A stretch of DNA of 64,000 nucleotides from Streptomyces sp. NBC_00273 (lineage in GTDB: Bacteria; Actinomycetota; Actinomycetes; Streptomycetales; Streptomycetaceae), in the NCBI RefSeq assembly GCF_036178145.1, contig NZ_CP108067.1:1736001-1800000 (forward strand), written 5' to 3'. Every line of letters starts with the position of its first letter. Within the stretch, counting starts at the first letter, position 1. Both the position numbers and the translations under genes were made by a program. The notes beneath the pieces were generated by a model. That model had not been told where the DNA came from and did not search any database. It saw nothing but the letters and a program-made list of their open reading frames with translations. Positions 48,010 through 57,598 of this stretch are shown one piece after another.

Positions 48010-48225
48010 GTGACCGACAGCAAGAACATCAACAATCCCGTGGGCCAGGGTGGCGGCCAGCGCAAGAGGCTGTCCCGCGCCGAACGGCAGAACAACGGTC
48101 CGCACCGCAACCTCGACCGGCAGGGTGCCGCCGACCAGAAAGCGGAGCTGGTGCGCAAGATGCGCGAGAAGGCACGCGCAGCCGAGGCCGCCGGGCAGGC
48201 GAGCGACGACGGCGCACAGAGCTGA
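48010..48225 (+). CDS. DUF6243-like small basic protein
   Basis: 71 residues, very hydrophilic: NINNPVGQGGGQRKRLSRAE, then RQNNGPHRNLDRQGAADQKA and ELVRKMREKA. The Gly-Gly-Gln-Arg-Lys-Arg segment and the C-terminal helix match short Streptomyces proteins I recall as DUF6243. It is probably unstructured at its N-terminus and may bind nucleic acid or protein. GTG start with GGGAG seven bases upstream. A hairpin terminator follows. Confidence 0.85.
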   Translation: MTDSKNINNPVGQGGGQRKRLSRAERQNNGPHRNLDRQGAADQKAELVRKMREKARAAEAAGQASDDGAQS

Positions 48226-48256
48226 CGCACCACCGCCACAGGCGGCACCGCACGGG

Positions 48257-48293
48257 GCAGGGCGCGGACCGCGACGCACGGTCCGGGCCCTGC
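48257..48293 (+). terminator. hairpin terminator after the DUF6243-like gene
   Basis: Arms of 15 bases (GCAGGGCGCGGACCG and CGGTCCGGGCCCTGC) with one mismatch and a 7-base loop, 31 bases past the stop. Confidence 0.75.
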
Positions 48294-48697
48294 TGCCGTA
48301 CCGGGAACGGCCGACCACCCGCGCCGAAGGCGGCCACCCGGGGCAGCCGCAGATTCGGCAGCCCCGTCACTGCCACCGCCCCGGTCCGCGCGAGCCGCTC
48401 AGCGCGTTCCCCGTGCCCCCCTAGGGACGGACTGTCCCGTCAGACGGTCCCGGACGGGCTCCGGCCGATCTCCTCGGCGGTCTCGAGCGGGGCGGCGGTA
48501 CGCACAGAACCGCCCACGGCATCCGGCCCGCTGCGGGGCGGGTCGTCCTCGGGCACGTGGTTCCGCATGGGACCGGAGATCCACGACCGTCACTCGGTCA
48601 CGTTCAGTCCCGGCAACGCCCGCCGGCGGCTGCGCGGCACGACCCCGACGCGTCACACCGACCATGACCGCGTACGGCGGGAGCGGGACGACTCCGG
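48294..48697. other. 400-base gap, no gene supported
   Basis: Open frames here are GC artefacts. A GGGAC...GTCCC inverted repeat (48424-48438) has 5-base spacing, so it does not fit the DevR-type boxes elsewhere. It may contribute to termination of the leftward serine hydrolase gene. Confidence 0.4.
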
Positions 48698-50119
48698 TCA
48701 CGTGGAGGCGGTGGGTGCCCGGTTGAAGATCCGGCCGCCGAGGTCGATGCCGGCGACGGCACCGCCCGCGTCTCGGGAGAAGAAGCCGCGCTGTCCCCGT
48801 AGTCCGCCGGCAGTGACGATGAACTCGTCGCCGTCGCCGGGCAGCAGGCCCATGGCGGCCGGTTCGTGGTCCGCGGGCATCTCGAAGTCGGCCGCCTCGC
48901 GGATCTCCGGCTTGATCGCCGCTGCGATGGTCAGCGCCGCGCCGTCAAGGGCGACGGTGAGCGTCATGACGTCGTTCTCGTAGGCCCCGACGACCTCCCC
49001 GGCCCGCACCCCGTCGTACGGCAGCGGCTCCGGGTCCTCGTCCACGACGCCGAGGTAGTGCTCCAGGGCCCAGCGGACGGCGGTCCGGTTGAAGGGGATG
49101 CCGTCCGGGCCGGCATTGGCCATGGCGACGACCGCGAAGTTCCGCTCGGGCACGATCACCAGCTCGCAGAACTGGCCGTTGGCCGAACCGCCGTGCTCGA
49201 TCGTCCGAACACCGTCCACCTCGCGCAGGAACCAGCAGATGCCGAAGCCGTCGCCGAGGTTGCTGCCGCGCAGCTCGACGGTCCGTTCCCGCATTCGGTG
49301 CAGCAGCTCGGCCGGCAGGAGCTGCTCGCCGTTCTCCGTTCGGCCGTCGCCGAGCTGGAAGCGCGCCCAGGCCAGGACGTCCGCTGCAGAGGAGGCGAGA
49401 CCCCCTCCTGGGTTGTTGCCCCGGATGAGCCGCCACTCCTTCGCGACGGCGAGGTTGCCGTCCTCGTCAGGGTCGTGGCCCACGGCGAACCGCCGGGTCA
49501 TGACGTCGGCGGTGCCGAAGAAGCTGTTCGACAGTCCCAGTGGCTCGAGCACGAGCGAGGTGACGGCCTGCTCGTACGTCAGGCCCGTGACGTGCTCCAG
49601 GACGCGTCCGAGCAGGTTGTACGCGGCCTGGCTGTACGAGGCGCGGGCACCGGGCTCGCCGATGAACTCCAGCTCGGCCATCCTCGCCACGAAGGCGGCC
49701 AGGGCGTCGTCACCGTCACCGGTGTCGACGATGATGTTCCAGCCCAGACCCGAGGTGTGGTTGAGCAGGTTCAGGACGGTGATCTCGGCCGCGGCCGGCT
49801 CGTCCGCGAGGACGAGCTCGGGAACGTACCGGCGCACCGGCGCGTCGAGTTCGACGCGGCCGTCGGCGACCAGCCGCATGAGCGCCACCGCCGTGAAGGT
49901 CTTCGTCGTGGAGCCCACTTGGAACAGCGTGTCCTCGTCGACGGGCAGCGGGTTGTCGAGGCTGGTCACGCCGTGACTCGCGAAGGTCTCGCGGCCGTCC
50001 GCCCACACGCCGACGGTGACGCCGGGGATACCGAACTGCGTGGCGGCCTGTTCGACGAACGCGTTCAGCTCGGTCCGGAACTTCTCGCCCTGCGGCTTCT
50101 GGGTGGCGTCGACGTTCAT
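48698..50119 (-). CDS. serine hydrolase, class C beta-lactamase / DD-peptidase fold
   Basis: 473 residues. The catalytic Ser70-x-x-Lys73 is in QVGSTTKTFTAVAL. The second motif is YSQAAYNLLG near 160 (Tyr present, Gln where Asn is usual). The third is HGG in TIEHGGSANGQF near 308. The C-terminal 130 residues form a lipocalin-like or DUF3471-like beta domain (VGAYENDVMTLTVALDGAAL). No signal peptide, so it is probably cytoplasmic and more likely an esterase or D-aminopeptidase-like enzyme than a secreted beta-lactamase. CAGGAG precedes the ATG. The much longer open frame upstream is not protein-like. Confidence 0.9.
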   Translation of the reverse strand: MNVDATQKPQGEKFRTELNAFVEQAATQFGIPGVTVGVWADGRETFASHGVTSLDNPLPVDEDTLFQVGSTTKTFTAVALMRLVADGRVELDAPVRRYVPELVLADEPAAAEITVLNLLNHTSGLGWNIIVDTGDGDDALAAFVARMAELEFIGEPGARASYSQAAYNLLGRVLEHVTGLTYEQAVTSLVLEPLGLSNSFFGTADVMTRRFAVGHDPDEDGNLAVAKEWRLIRGNNPGGGLASSAADVLAWARFQLGDGRTENGEQLLPAELLHRMRERTVELRGSNLGDGFGICWFLREVDGVRTIEHGGSANGQFCELVIVPERNFAVVAMANAGPDGIPFNRTAVRWALEHYLGVVDEDPEPLPYDGVRAGEVVGAYENDVMTLTVALDGAALTIAAAIKPEIREAADFEMPADHEPAAMGLLPGDGDEFIVTAGGLRGQRGFFSRDAGGAVAGIDLGGRIFNRAPTAST

Positions 50120-50255
50120 GGGGTTCTCCTGATCGGCTGTCGTCGGTCTCGATGACGTCGGTCTCGATGACGTTCTCGATGACCACGACGATGCCCGGGC
50201 CCGCTGACGGACCGCTGATCTCACGCTGACAGCGGGGCGCGCCGCCTGCCGCTCC

Positions 50256-50768
50256 TCAGGGGGCCAGCTCGCGCGGGTCCAGCGGAATCCGCCAGGCATT
50301 GCGACGGTGCACGGATTCCAGCTCGGCCTGGAGCGGGGACGGCGGAACGGCCAGCACGGGGCAGGTGGCGTGCGCGAGGCAGTAGCGGGCCACCGAGGGT
50401 CGGACGAGGCGGCGCAGCGCAGTGCGGGACCCCGTGCCGACCACGAGGAGGCCGTCCGGGTCGTGGGCGGTGTCCACGAGGACGGCGCCCGGGGTTCCCC
50501 GTACGGTGAGGCCCGCGAGGGGGATCCCGGGTCCCGCAGGACCGAAGGCGGTGTCGAGGACCTCGCGGAGTCTTTCGACGGCCGCAGCACGGCATGGGGC
50601 CAGGGCGGAGGGCCCGAGGCCGCCCCGGCTCCCGAGTTCGCCGCCCGGTGACTGCCAGGCCAGGACGACCCTCAGTTCCGCATCGCGCAGTCGGGCTTCT
50701 GCTGCCGCCCTGTGCAAGGCGGTCAGACTCCCCGGGCGGCCCGTGACACCGACCACGACTCTTCGCAC
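50256..50768 (-). CDS. single-domain universal stress protein
   Basis: 170 residues. One UspA fold: RRVVVGVTGRPGSLTALHRA at the start and LLVVGTGSRTALRRLVRPSV, then ARYCLAHATCPVLAVP at the end. The ATP-loop is altered (GTGSRTALRRLVRPSVARY), and a 25-residue tail (QAELESVHRRNAWRIPLDPR) is added. The GTG start has no strong ribosome binding site. The control region upstream carries a 10-base tandem repeat (CCGACGCCGA, 50882-50911). Confidence 0.82.
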   Translation of the reverse strand: MRRVVVGVTGRPGSLTALHRAAAEARLRDAELRVVLAWQSPGGELGSRGGLGPSALAPCRAAAVERLREVLDTAFGPAGPGIPLAGLTVRGTPGAVLVDTAHDPDGLLVVGTGSRTALRRLVRPSVARYCLAHATCPVLAVPPSPLQAELESVHRRNAWRIPLDPRELAP

Positions 50769-51070
50769 AGCTTCCGTCCCCTCGTCCTCGTTCGCTGATT
50801 CACATGAAAGCGCTCCGCCGGGGATTCGGTGCGGCTGTTGACGGCTCTCTCACGCCGGGGTCCATGACCGTGACGGGTTCCTGACGCCGACCGACGCCGA
50901 CCGACGCCGGCCGTCAGCGATCCGTATGGACTTGGCGGGTCGTCGTCAAGGTCCCGTCATGGGAGGGCGGAAGGTGTGGGACCCCGGGGATAGCTTCGAT
51001 GTCGCGCCCCGGACTGCCTCCCCGCACCCGGGGCCTCCACTGCCACTCGTGGTTCCTCTGGGAGGGCCCC
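50769..51070. other. divergent control region of 300 bases
   Basis: It lies between the leftward universal stress protein gene and the rightward SAV_915-like gene. It holds three copies of a 10-base GACGCCGACC repeat (about 50883-50910) and AT-richer patches near 50800. No DevR-type palindrome was seen. Confidence 0.4.
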
Positions 51071-51406
51071 ATGTGTTTGTTCCAGTACGAGAACGACCCC
51101 GAGCCCGAAGAACGCGTCCCGGCCGGACCCCTCTACGTGCCCGTCCGGCCGGGGATCGCGGAGGTGGTGCTCCGGATGTTCCGCACCCCGCTGGGCGACC
51201 GTACCGCCGTCGGATTCACCCGCCCCGACCTGCTGGCCGCGACGCTCGGCGCGGAGCAGCCCTGGATCCGGCTGTCCGAGTCCGCGCTCCGCGCGTTGGC
51301 TTCGCCGCTCGGCGCGTGCCCGCTGACGATCGACCCGACCTTCACCGCTCCCGCCGTCACCCCGGTGCCGGCTCGAACGGCTGACGTCGCGGTCCGCGCT
51401 CTCTGA
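51071..51406 (+). CDS. SAV_915-like small protein
   Basis: 111 residues, soluble and Pro/Ala-rich: MCLFQYENDPEPEERVPAGP, then LYVPVRPGIAEVVLRMFRTP, LGDRTAVGFTRPDLLAATLG and AEQPWIRLSESALRALASPL. The VLRMFRTPLGxRTAVGFT pattern is characteristic of short Streptomyces proteins I recall as the SAV_915 family, of unknown function, often near developmental genes. GGGAGG precedes the ATG. It is 14 bases before the diaminopimelate decarboxylase gene, so the two are co-transcribed. Confidence 0.82.
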   Translation: MCLFQYENDPEPEERVPAGPLYVPVRPGIAEVVLRMFRTPLGDRTAVGFTRPDLLAATLGAEQPWIRLSESALRALASPLGACPLTIDPTFTAPAVTPVPARTADVAVRAL

Positions 51407-51420
51407 GAGGGGAAGTCCCG

Positions 51421-52755
51421 ATGACCACTGCCGTACTCTCCGAGGTCGCCACCGGCGCCGACGACCTGTCCATATGGCCCGCGTCCACGCAGCGGCTCCC
51501 GCAGGGCGACCTGGCCGTCGGCGGGGTGTCGCTCGCCGAGGTCGCCGAGCGGTTCGAGACCCCGGTCTACGTCCTGGACGAGGGCGATGTGCGCGGGCGC
51601 TGCCGGACGTATCAGAACGCCTTCCCCGACGCCGACGTCCACTACGCCGCGAAGGCCTTCCTCTGCCGCGCGATGGTGCGCTGGGTGGAGGAGGAAGGGC
51701 TGGGCCTGGACGTCTGCTCCGCCGGGGAGCTGGAGCTCGCCGTCACCGCGGGCTTCCCACCGGAGCGGATCGTGCTGCACGGCAACGCAAAGTCGCCCCG
51801 CGACCTGGCGGCGGCGCTGCGGCTCGGCGTGGGGCGCATCGTCATCGACGGTCCGTCCGAAATCGCCCGGATCGCGGCCGCCGTCGGCCCCGAGGGGCAC
51901 CAGAAGGTCATGGTGCGGGTGGTGCCGGGCGTCTCGGCCGGCGGCCACGACAAGATCCGCACCGGTACGGACGACCAGAAGTTCGGCCTGTCCCTCACCG
52001 ACGGGGGCGCGCAGCACGCCATCGCCCGGATCCTGAGCCAGCCGCAGCTCGAGCTGACCGGCCTGCACTGCCACATCGGCTCCCAGGTCACCGAAGTGAA
52101 GCCGTACCTGGTGGCCCTGCGCCGCATGGTCGGGTTGATGGCCCGCATCCGCGACACGCACGGCGTCGTCCTGCCCGAACTGGACATGGGTGGCGGCCAC
52201 GGCATCGCCTACCGGCCCGGAGAACCCGCCCTCGACCTCACCGCGCTGGCGCGACGGCTGCGCGCCGAGCTGATCGAAGGATGCGCCGCCGCCCGGCTGA
52301 TCGTCCCCCGCCTCCTCATCGAGCCCGGACGAGCCGTCGTCGGGCCCGCCGCAGTGGCCTTGTACCGGGTGCTCGCCGTCAAGCACACCGGGGAGAAGGT
52401 GTTCGTCGCCGTCGACGGCGGCATGAGCGACAACCCCCGCCCCGCCCTGTACGGGGTGCGCTACGCGCCCCGCCTGATCGGCCGCCGCTCGACGGCCGGA
52501 GCCCGTACGGCCACGGTCGTCGGACGGCACTGCGAAGCCGGTGACGTCCTCGCAGCCGACGTGGATCTGCCCGGCGACGTCCACCCCGGCGACCTGCTCG
52601 CCGTACCGGTGGCCGGCGCCTACCAGCTGTCCATGGCCTCCGGCTACAACCTCGTCGGCCGGCCCGCGGTCATCGCGGTCCACGAGGGCGCGGCCCGGAT
52701 CCTGGTCCGGCGCGAGACGCTGGAGGACTTCCGCAGCCGGGACATCGGCAGGTAG
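51421..52755 (+). CDS. lysA: diaminopimelate decarboxylase
   Basis: 444 residues. PLP fold III enzyme converting meso-diaminopimelate to lysine. The PLP Lys is Lys78 in VHYAAKAFLC. Other signatures are LDVCSAGELELAVTAG, GLHCHIGSQVTEV, LDMGGGHGIAYRPGEPALDL (PLP-phosphate Gly loop) and GRHCEAGDVL (substrate-binding Cys). GAGAGGGG lies upstream of the ATG. Streptomyces usually has a lysA in its lysine operon; this copy, behind a SAV_915-like gene, may be a paralogue or the main gene. A related role in ornithine/arginine decarboxylation cannot be excluded. Confidence 0.93.
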   Translation: MTTAVLSEVATGADDLSIWPASTQRLPQGDLAVGGVSLAEVAERFETPVYVLDEGDVRGRCRTYQNAFPDADVHYAAKAFLCRAMVRWVEEEGLGLDVCSAGELELAVTAGFPPERIVLHGNAKSPRDLAAALRLGVGRIVIDGPSEIARIAAAVGPEGHQKVMVRVVPGVSAGGHDKIRTGTDDQKFGLSLTDGGAQHAIARILSQPQLELTGLHCHIGSQVTEVKPYLVALRRMVGLMARIRDTHGVVLPELDMGGGHGIAYRPGEPALDLTALARRLRAELIEGCAAARLIVPRLLIEPGRAVVGPAAVALYRVLAVKHTGEKVFVAVDGGMSDNPRPALYGVRYAPRLIGRRSTAGARTATVVGRHCEAGDVLAADVDLPGDVHPGDLLAVPVAGAYQLSMASGYNLVGRPAVIAVHEGAARILVRRETLEDFRSRDIGR

Positions 52756-52824
52756 GGCAGGCCACGTCGATGGCAGGTGGGGCCGGCCTCGTCGATCCGG
52801 CGGAGCACGCCGTGGAGCGCCGGT

Positions 52825-52998
52825 CTACGGCCGGTAGACGAGCTCGATCACCATCGCGGCGATGACGCCCCAGACCCCGATGCCGAGCAGCCACAGGGCG
52901 TCGAGGGCGGCGCCGGCGGCGATGACGGTCAGTCCGGCCGCCCCGAGGGCGAGTACGGTCCGGCGGATGCCGCGGTCGGGGCGCGAACGAGTGGTCAC
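52825..52998 (-). CDS. 57-residue two-helix membrane protein
   Basis: A short leftward frame from GTG 52998 to TAG 52825. It reads MTTRSRPDRGIRRTVLALGA, then AGLTVIAAGAALDALWLLGI and GVWGVIAAMVIELVYRP. A basic N-terminus precedes two hydrophobic segments (about 13-31 and 33-53), a plausible hairpin membrane protein. It is convergent with the diaminopimelate decarboxylase gene. A hairpin that ends the permease transcript lies directly before its start, so it needs its own promoter or read-through. Third-position GC is high, supporting coding. Confidence 0.6.
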   Translation of the reverse strand: MTTRSRPDRGIRRTVLALGAAGLTVIAAGAALDALWLLGIGVWGVIAAMVIELVYRP

Positions 52999-53008
52999 GG
53001 TAGTGAGG

Positions 53009-53048
53009 ATCCCGCTGGACCATCGCCGTGGCGAGGGTCCAGCGGGAT
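53009..53048 (-). terminator. hairpin terminator after the APC permease gene
   Basis: Arms ATCCCGCTGGACC and GGTCCAGCGGGAT (13 bases, perfect) enclose a further hairpin, TCGCC and GGCGA. It begins 32 bases past the permease stop at 53080. Confidence 0.88.
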
Positions 53049-53079
53049 TCCTGTCGGCATCTTGATGCGAATGGGTCAG

Positions 53080-55017
53080 TCAGCCCGCGTGGATGTGGGG
53101 GCGGCGGGTGCGGTCCGGTTCGGCTTCCCGGATGACCTCGCGGGTGACGGGGGCGACCTCGCCCTGGCCGAAGAGGAAGAAGCGGAAGAAGTTGGCCATG
53201 GGGTTGCCCTCGGTCCACTCGAAGTAGATGTGCGGGCGCTGGCCGGTCTCGTCGCGTACGTGGAGCAGGAGCGCGGCCAGCGCGTTGGGGATGCTGGAGC
53301 TCTCCAGGGTCAGGACGCGGTAGCGGTCGTGCAGCACTTCGCCGCGTACGCGCATGCCCGATTCGAACTCGGACGCGTCCAGGACCGTGACCTCGACGAA
53401 CATCACGTCGTCCCCGGCGGGGATGTCGTTGTCCGCGCGGATCTGTTCCTTCTTCTGCCGGTACTCCTCGCGGTCCCGGTTGTCGGGCTCGTTCGCGATG
53501 AAACGGATCGTGCGGTTGGCGGTGTCGCGGATGAACCGCTGGGCCATGTCGTCGAGCTCCACGTGCGTGACGCGCAGCTCGAAGACGCGGGCGAGGCGGG
53601 ATAGAAGGGAGAGGGCCATGATGCCGGCGATGAAACAGGCGCCGATCTTCACGCCGTCGGGGCGTTCCACGATGTTGATGGCGGTCGTGTAGATGAAGAC
53701 GGCGGAAATGATGCCGAAGCCGATGGTCCAGCCGCGCTCCCCCGCCCGCCGGGCGGCGATGGTCACGGCGACCGCGGCCGAGGTGATCAGCACGAGGACA
53801 CCGGTGGCGTACGCGCCGCCCTGGGCGTCGACGTCGGCGTTGAAGATCCAGGTGACGAGGAACGCGACGAGGGTGAACACGATGACCATCGGTCGCAGGG
53901 CGCGGGCCCAGTGCGGGGCCATGCCGTACCGGGGCAGGTAGCGCGGCATCAGGTTCAGCAGGCCCGCCATGGCGGAGGCGCCCGCGAACCACAGGATCAG
54001 GATCGTGGAGACGTCGTAGACCGTGCCGAAGGCGGAACCGAGGTACTCGTGCGCCAGGTAGGCCAGCGCTCGGCCGTTGGCCTCGCCGCCCGGCTCGAAC
54101 TGGGCGGCCGGGATCAGCAGGGTCGTGATCAGGCTGGAGCAGATCAGGAAGATGCTCATGATCACGGCCGCTGTGGTCAGCAGCTTCTTCGCACCGCGGA
54201 TCCGGCCCGCGGGCTTCGCATCGGTGTCGTCCGGGTCGCCCTTCACGTGCGGCATGACCGCCACGCCCGTCTCGAACCCTGACAGGCCCAGTGCGAGCTT
54301 CGGGAACACGACGAGCGCGATGGCGATCATCATGAACGGATTTCCGTGCTCGGCGGTCAGTGCGGTCGTCCAGTCGGTGATGACCTGCGGCTGCGTGAAC
54401 ACGTTCCACAGCCCGACCGCCACGACGACGACGTTCAGGCTGAGATAGGTGGCCACCAGGACCACGGCGACGCCGATGGCCTCGCTGAACCCCTTCAGGA
54501 ACACCCCGCCCAACAGGGCGATCAGGATCAGGGTGATCAGTACTTCGTGGCCGTGCAGGGTGCTGGTGAGGTGCGGGTTCTCGACCATGTGCGCGGTCGC
54601 GTCCGCCGCGGAGAGGGTGATCGTGATGAGGAAGTCGGTCGCCGCGAACCCGAGCAGGGTCAGGACGAACAGCTTCCCCTTCCAGAAGGTCAGCAGACGC
54701 TCCAGCATCGCGATCGAGCCCTCGCCGTGCGGGCTCTCCTCCGCGACGCGCCGGTACACGGGCAGCGCGCCGAAGAGGGTGAGCAGCACGAGCACGATGG
54801 TCGCCAGCGGCGAGAGCAGTCCGGCCGCGAGGAACGCGATGCCGGGCTGGTAGCCGAGGGTGGAGAAGTAGTCGAGACCCGTCAGGCACATGACCCGCCA
54901 CCAGGGCCGACCGTGCGGCTGGGCGGCCGCCTCCTTGGCTGCGGGCGAACTGTTCTCGGCGGTCAAGCCTTCCAGCATCCACGCGCGCAGGCGTGACGTG
55001 CGGGCAGGGGTGGCCAT
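53080..55017 (-). CDS. APC-superfamily permease (amino acid or cation transporter)
   Basis: 645 residues with about 12 transmembrane helices and a cytosolic C-terminal domain (about 500-645: [20 protein letters not shown], then [20 protein letters not shown]). The core [20 protein letters not shown], then [20 protein letters not shown] and [20 protein letters not shown], matches a branch of the APC superfamily distantly related to KimA/Kup potassium importers. The substrate is not determined; the surrounding kdp and kimA genes make potassium plausible. AGGAGC precedes the ATG at 55017. A CTTAACGC element (55126-55133) lies about 110 bases upstream and recurs at the kimA/kdp promoters. Confidence 0.85.
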   Translation of the reverse strand: MATPARTSRLRAWMLEGLTAENSSPAAKEAAAQPHGRPWWRVMCLTGLDYFSTLGYQPGIAFLAAGLLSPLATIVLVLLTLFGALPVYRRVAEESPHGEGSIAMLERLLTFWKGKLFVLTLLGFAATDFLITITLSAADATAHMVENPHLTSTLHGHEVLITLILIALLGGVFLKGFSEAIGVAVVLVATYLSLNVVVVAVGLWNVFTQPQVITDWTTALTAEHGNPFMMIAIALVVFPKLALGLSGFETGVAVMPHVKGDPDDTDAKPAGRIRGAKKLLTTAAVIMSIFLICSSLITTLLIPAAQFEPGGEANGRALAYLAHEYLGSAFGTVYDVSTILILWFAGASAMAGLLNLMPRYLPRYGMAPHWARALRPMVIVFTLVAFLVTWIFNADVDAQGGAYATGVLVLITSAAVAVTIAARRAGERGWTIGFGIISAVFIYTTAINIVERPDGVKIGACFIAGIMALSLLSRLARVFELRVTHVELDDMAQRFIRDTANRTIRFIANEPDNRDREEYRQKKEQIRADNDIPAGDDVMFVEVTVLDASEFESGMRVRGEVLHDRYRVLTLESSSIPNALAALLLHVRDETGQRPHIYFEWTEGNPMANFFRFFLFGQGEVAPVTREVIREAEPDRTRRPHIHAG

Positions 55018-55124
55018 CGTGGGTGCTCCTGTCGTACGCAAAGAATCAGCCGTCGACATCGACAGCTGAGCAAGCGTATGCAAATTGATCCTTTGTGCAG
55101 GCGAGCGAGCAAACCCTGACGTGT

Positions 55125-55133
55125 CCTTAACGC
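55125..55133. promoter_or_regulatory. CCTTAACGC element upstream of the APC permease
   Basis: CCTTAACGC lies 108-116 bases before the permease ATG. The core CTTAACGC recurs, inverted, between kimA and kdp (59750-59803). Candidate shared regulator site. Confidence 0.4.
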
Positions 55134-55173
55134 GAACGGGGCCATCCGTGGCCGGTCGGGCCCTTGACCGATG

Positions 55174-57324
55174 TCAGCCGAGGCCGGGGACGGTGGACAC
55201 CACGAGATCGATGAGTTTGATGCCGACGAAGGGCAGGATCAGGCCGCCGAGGCCGTAGACGCCGAGGTTTCGGCGCAGCAGGTCGTGTGCGGAGGCGGGC
55301 TTGTAGCGGACGCCGCGCAGGGCGAGCGGGATGAGGGCGACGATGATCAGCGCATTGAAGATGATCGCCGAGGTGATGGCGGAGGTCGGGCTGCTCAGGC
55401 CCATGATGTTGAGGGCTTCGAGGCCCGGGTAGGCCGCGGTGAACATGGCCGGGATGATCGCGAAGTACTTCGCCACGTCATTCGTGATCGAGAACGTGGT
55501 GAGGGCGCCGCGTGTGATCAGCAGCTGCTTGCCGATCTCGACGATCTCGATGAGTTTGGTGGGGTTGGAGTCCAGGTCCACCATGTTCCCGGCCTCCTTG
55601 GCGGCCGAGGTGCCCGTGTTCATGGCCACGCCGACGTCGGCCTGGGCCAGGGCCGGTGCGTCGTTCGTACCGTCACCGGTCATCGCGACGAGCTTGCCGC
55701 CGGCCTGCTCCCGCTTGATCAGGGCCATCTTGTCCTCGGGAGTGGCCTCGGCGAGGTACTCGTCGACGCCCGCCTCGACGGCGATGGCGCGGGCCGTCAG
55801 CTCGTTGTCGCCGGTCACCATGACCGTACGGATCCCCATCTGCCGCAGTTCCTCGAACCGCTCCCGGATCCCCTCCTTGACCACGTCCTTGAGATGGATG
55901 ATCCCGAGCACCCTCGGGCCGTCCCAGTCGTGGACCGCCACCAGCAGGGGCGTGCCCCCGGACTGCGACACCGTGGCCGACCACTGCACCGCTTGCGGCG
56001 GTGCGGTCCCACCGCGCGCCGCCACCCAGTCGCAGACCTGCGTCACCGCGCCCTTGCGGATGGCGCAACCCGCGCCGTTGTCCCAGCTCAGGTTCACACC
56101 GCTCATCCGGGTGCGGGCGCTGAACTCGGTGAACCGCGGATTGCTGAGGTCCTCCGGGGCGGCCGGCCGGAGCCCGTACTGCTGGGCGAGGGCGACGACG
56201 GACCTGCCCTCGGGCGTCTCGTCGGCGAGCGAGGACAGCTGGGCGGCGTCCGCCAGCTTGATGTGGTCGACGCCGGGCAGCGGGATGAACGCTGCCGCCT
56301 CCCGGTTCCCGCGCGTGATGGTGCCGGTCTTGTCGAGGAGGAGGGTGTTCACGTCTCCGGCCGCCTCCACGGCGCGTCCGCTCATCGCGATGACGTTCCG
56401 CTGGACGAGCCGGTCCATGCCCGCGATGCCGATCGCCGACAGGAGAGCGCCGATCGTGGTGGGGATGAGGGTGACCAGGAGGGCGACCAGGACGGTCGTG
56501 GACTGTGCGGCGTGCGCGTGGGCGGCCATCGGCTGGATGGCGACGACCACCAGGACGAAGATGACCGTGAGTGCGGCCAGCAGGATGTTCAGCGCGATCT
56601 CGTTCGGGGTCTTCTGCCGGGTGGCGCCCTCGACCAGGGCGATCATCCGGTCGATGAAGCTGTTGCCCGGACGCGAGGTGACCCGTACGACGATCGAGTC
56701 GGACAGCACGGTCGTGCCGCCGGTGACGCCGGACCGGTCGCCGCCCGATTCCCGTAGGACGGGGGCCGATTCGCCGGTGACGGCCGACTCGTCCACCATC
56801 GCGGCCCCGTCGACCACGTCACCGTCGGCCGGGACCGGCTCGCCGGCTTCGACGAGCACGAAGTCGAAGGGCTGGAGCTCGGCCGGCGTGACCACCTCGG
56901 TCTCCGCGTGGTTCAGGTTGGCCCCGTACGTCCAGTGGTTCAGCCGGACCGCGACGGTGTCGGTACGCGCCTTGCGCAGCGACTCCGCCTGAGCCCGGCC
57001 CCGGCCCTCGGCGACGGCCTCGGCGAGGTTGGCGAACAGGACCGTCAGCCAGAGCCAGACGCTGATCACCCAGGTGAAGACGGACGGGTGGATGAGCGCC
57101 GAGAGCGTGGTCAGGACGGACCCGACGGCTACGACGAACAGCACCGGTTTCTTGACCAGTTCGCGCGGATGGAGCTTGCCGACGGCCTCCCGTGCAGAGG
57201 CGGCGAGGAGCTCGGGATCCACGACCTTCACCTGGCCGGAGCGTTTCCGGGACGGTCGGTCGGTCGGAGTCCGCGGAGGTGTCCCGAGACCCGGAGGAAC
57301 GTGCTGCGCGGCGGCGGGAGGCAT
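55174..57324 (-). CDS. orphan KdpB-like potassium P-type ATPase subunit
   Basis: 716 residues, closely resembling the KdpB at 61716. Actuator motif [20 protein letters not shown], phosphorylation motif [10 protein letters not shown] (Asp331), [20 protein letters not shown] and [20 protein letters not shown] are all present, as are the membrane residues [14 protein letters not shown]. The N-terminal 45 residues are Pro/Ala-rich and differ. No kdpA or kdpC adjoins it, so it either uses the KdpA/KdpC of the other operon or has diverged. All catalytic residues are intact, so it is not an obvious pseudogene. AAGG precedes the ATG. A structured leader of about 200 bases lies upstream. Confidence 0.93.
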   Translation of the reverse strand: MPPAAAQHVPPGLGTPPRTPTDRPSRKRSGQVKVVDPELLAASAREAVGKLHPRELVKKPVLFVVAVGSVLTTLSALIHPSVFTWVISVWLWLTVLFANLAEAVAEGRGRAQAESLRKARTDTVAVRLNHWTYGANLNHAETEVVTPAELQPFDFVLVEAGEPVPADGDVVDGAAMVDESAVTGESAPVLRESGGDRSGVTGGTTVLSDSIVVRVTSRPGNSFIDRMIALVEGATRQKTPNEIALNILLAALTVIFVLVVVAIQPMAAHAHAAQSTTVLVALLVTLIPTTIGALLSAIGIAGMDRLVQRNVIAMSGRAVEAAGDVNTLLLDKTGTITRGNREAAAFIPLPGVDHIKLADAAQLSSLADETPEGRSVVALAQQYGLRPAAPEDLSNPRFTEFSARTRMSGVNLSWDNGAGCAIRKGAVTQVCDWVAARGGTAPPQAVQWSATVSQSGGTPLLVAVHDWDGPRVLGIIHLKDVVKEGIRERFEELRQMGIRTVMVTGDNELTARAIAVEAGVDEYLAEATPEDKMALIKREQAGGKLVAMTGDGTNDAPALAQADVGVAMNTGTSAAKEAGNMVDLDSNPTKLIEIVEIGKQLLITRGALTTFSITNDVAKYFAIIPAMFTAAYPGLEALNIMGLSSPTSAITSAIIFNALIIVALIPLALRGVRYKPASAHDLLRRNLGVYGLGGLILPFVGIKLIDLVVSTVPGLG

Positions 57325-57530
57325 GAAGCGACCTTCTGGATGGGTGTTGAGGTGTGGCAGCCCGGCGGCTCGTGGCCGGGCTGCGGGAGAGGACGTCGCC
57401 GCCGGGGACCGTCTCCATGGACCCCCTCGGCCGTCATGTGAGTGTTCGGGGTCCCCGGCAGCGCAACAGGCAGGAAATTACCGCCCGTTCTGCAAGGAGC
57501 ACGCACGTGGGCGCAGGAATTGGCACCGTA
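57325..57530 (-). promoter_or_regulatory. structured leader of the orphan kdpB gene
   Basis: A candidate promoter on the minus strand (TTGACG, 17 bases, TCAATA; about 57527-57556) would give a leader of about 200 bases. Within it, CGCTGCCGGGGAC and GTCCCCGGCGGCG pair almost fully, with one G-U. Closer to the gene, GCAGCCCGGC and GCCGGGCTGC form a perfect hairpin (57357-57384), ending 33 bases before the start. The layout suggests a riboswitch or attenuator, but it does not match the ydaO c-di-AMP consensus by eye. Confidence 0.5.
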
Positions 57531-57531
57531 T

Positions 57532-57567
57532 TGACGGCGGTGGACGAGACGCGTCAAGCCGCCGTCA
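57532..57567. promoter_or_regulatory. inverted repeat at the orphan kdpB promoter
   Basis: Arms TGACGGCGG (57532-57540) and CCGCCGTCA (57559-57567) are perfect and overlap the presumed -10 and upstream region of the leftward promoter. It could be a regulator site. Confidence 0.45.
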
Positions 57568-57598
57568 GAGGTGCGTCAACACACTGCATGGACACGCT

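Noticed and set aside
48424..48438. Fourth DevR-type palindrome (GGGAC...GTCCC)
   Set aside because: Half-sites are five bases apart instead of four, and it lies downstream of genes, not in a promoter.
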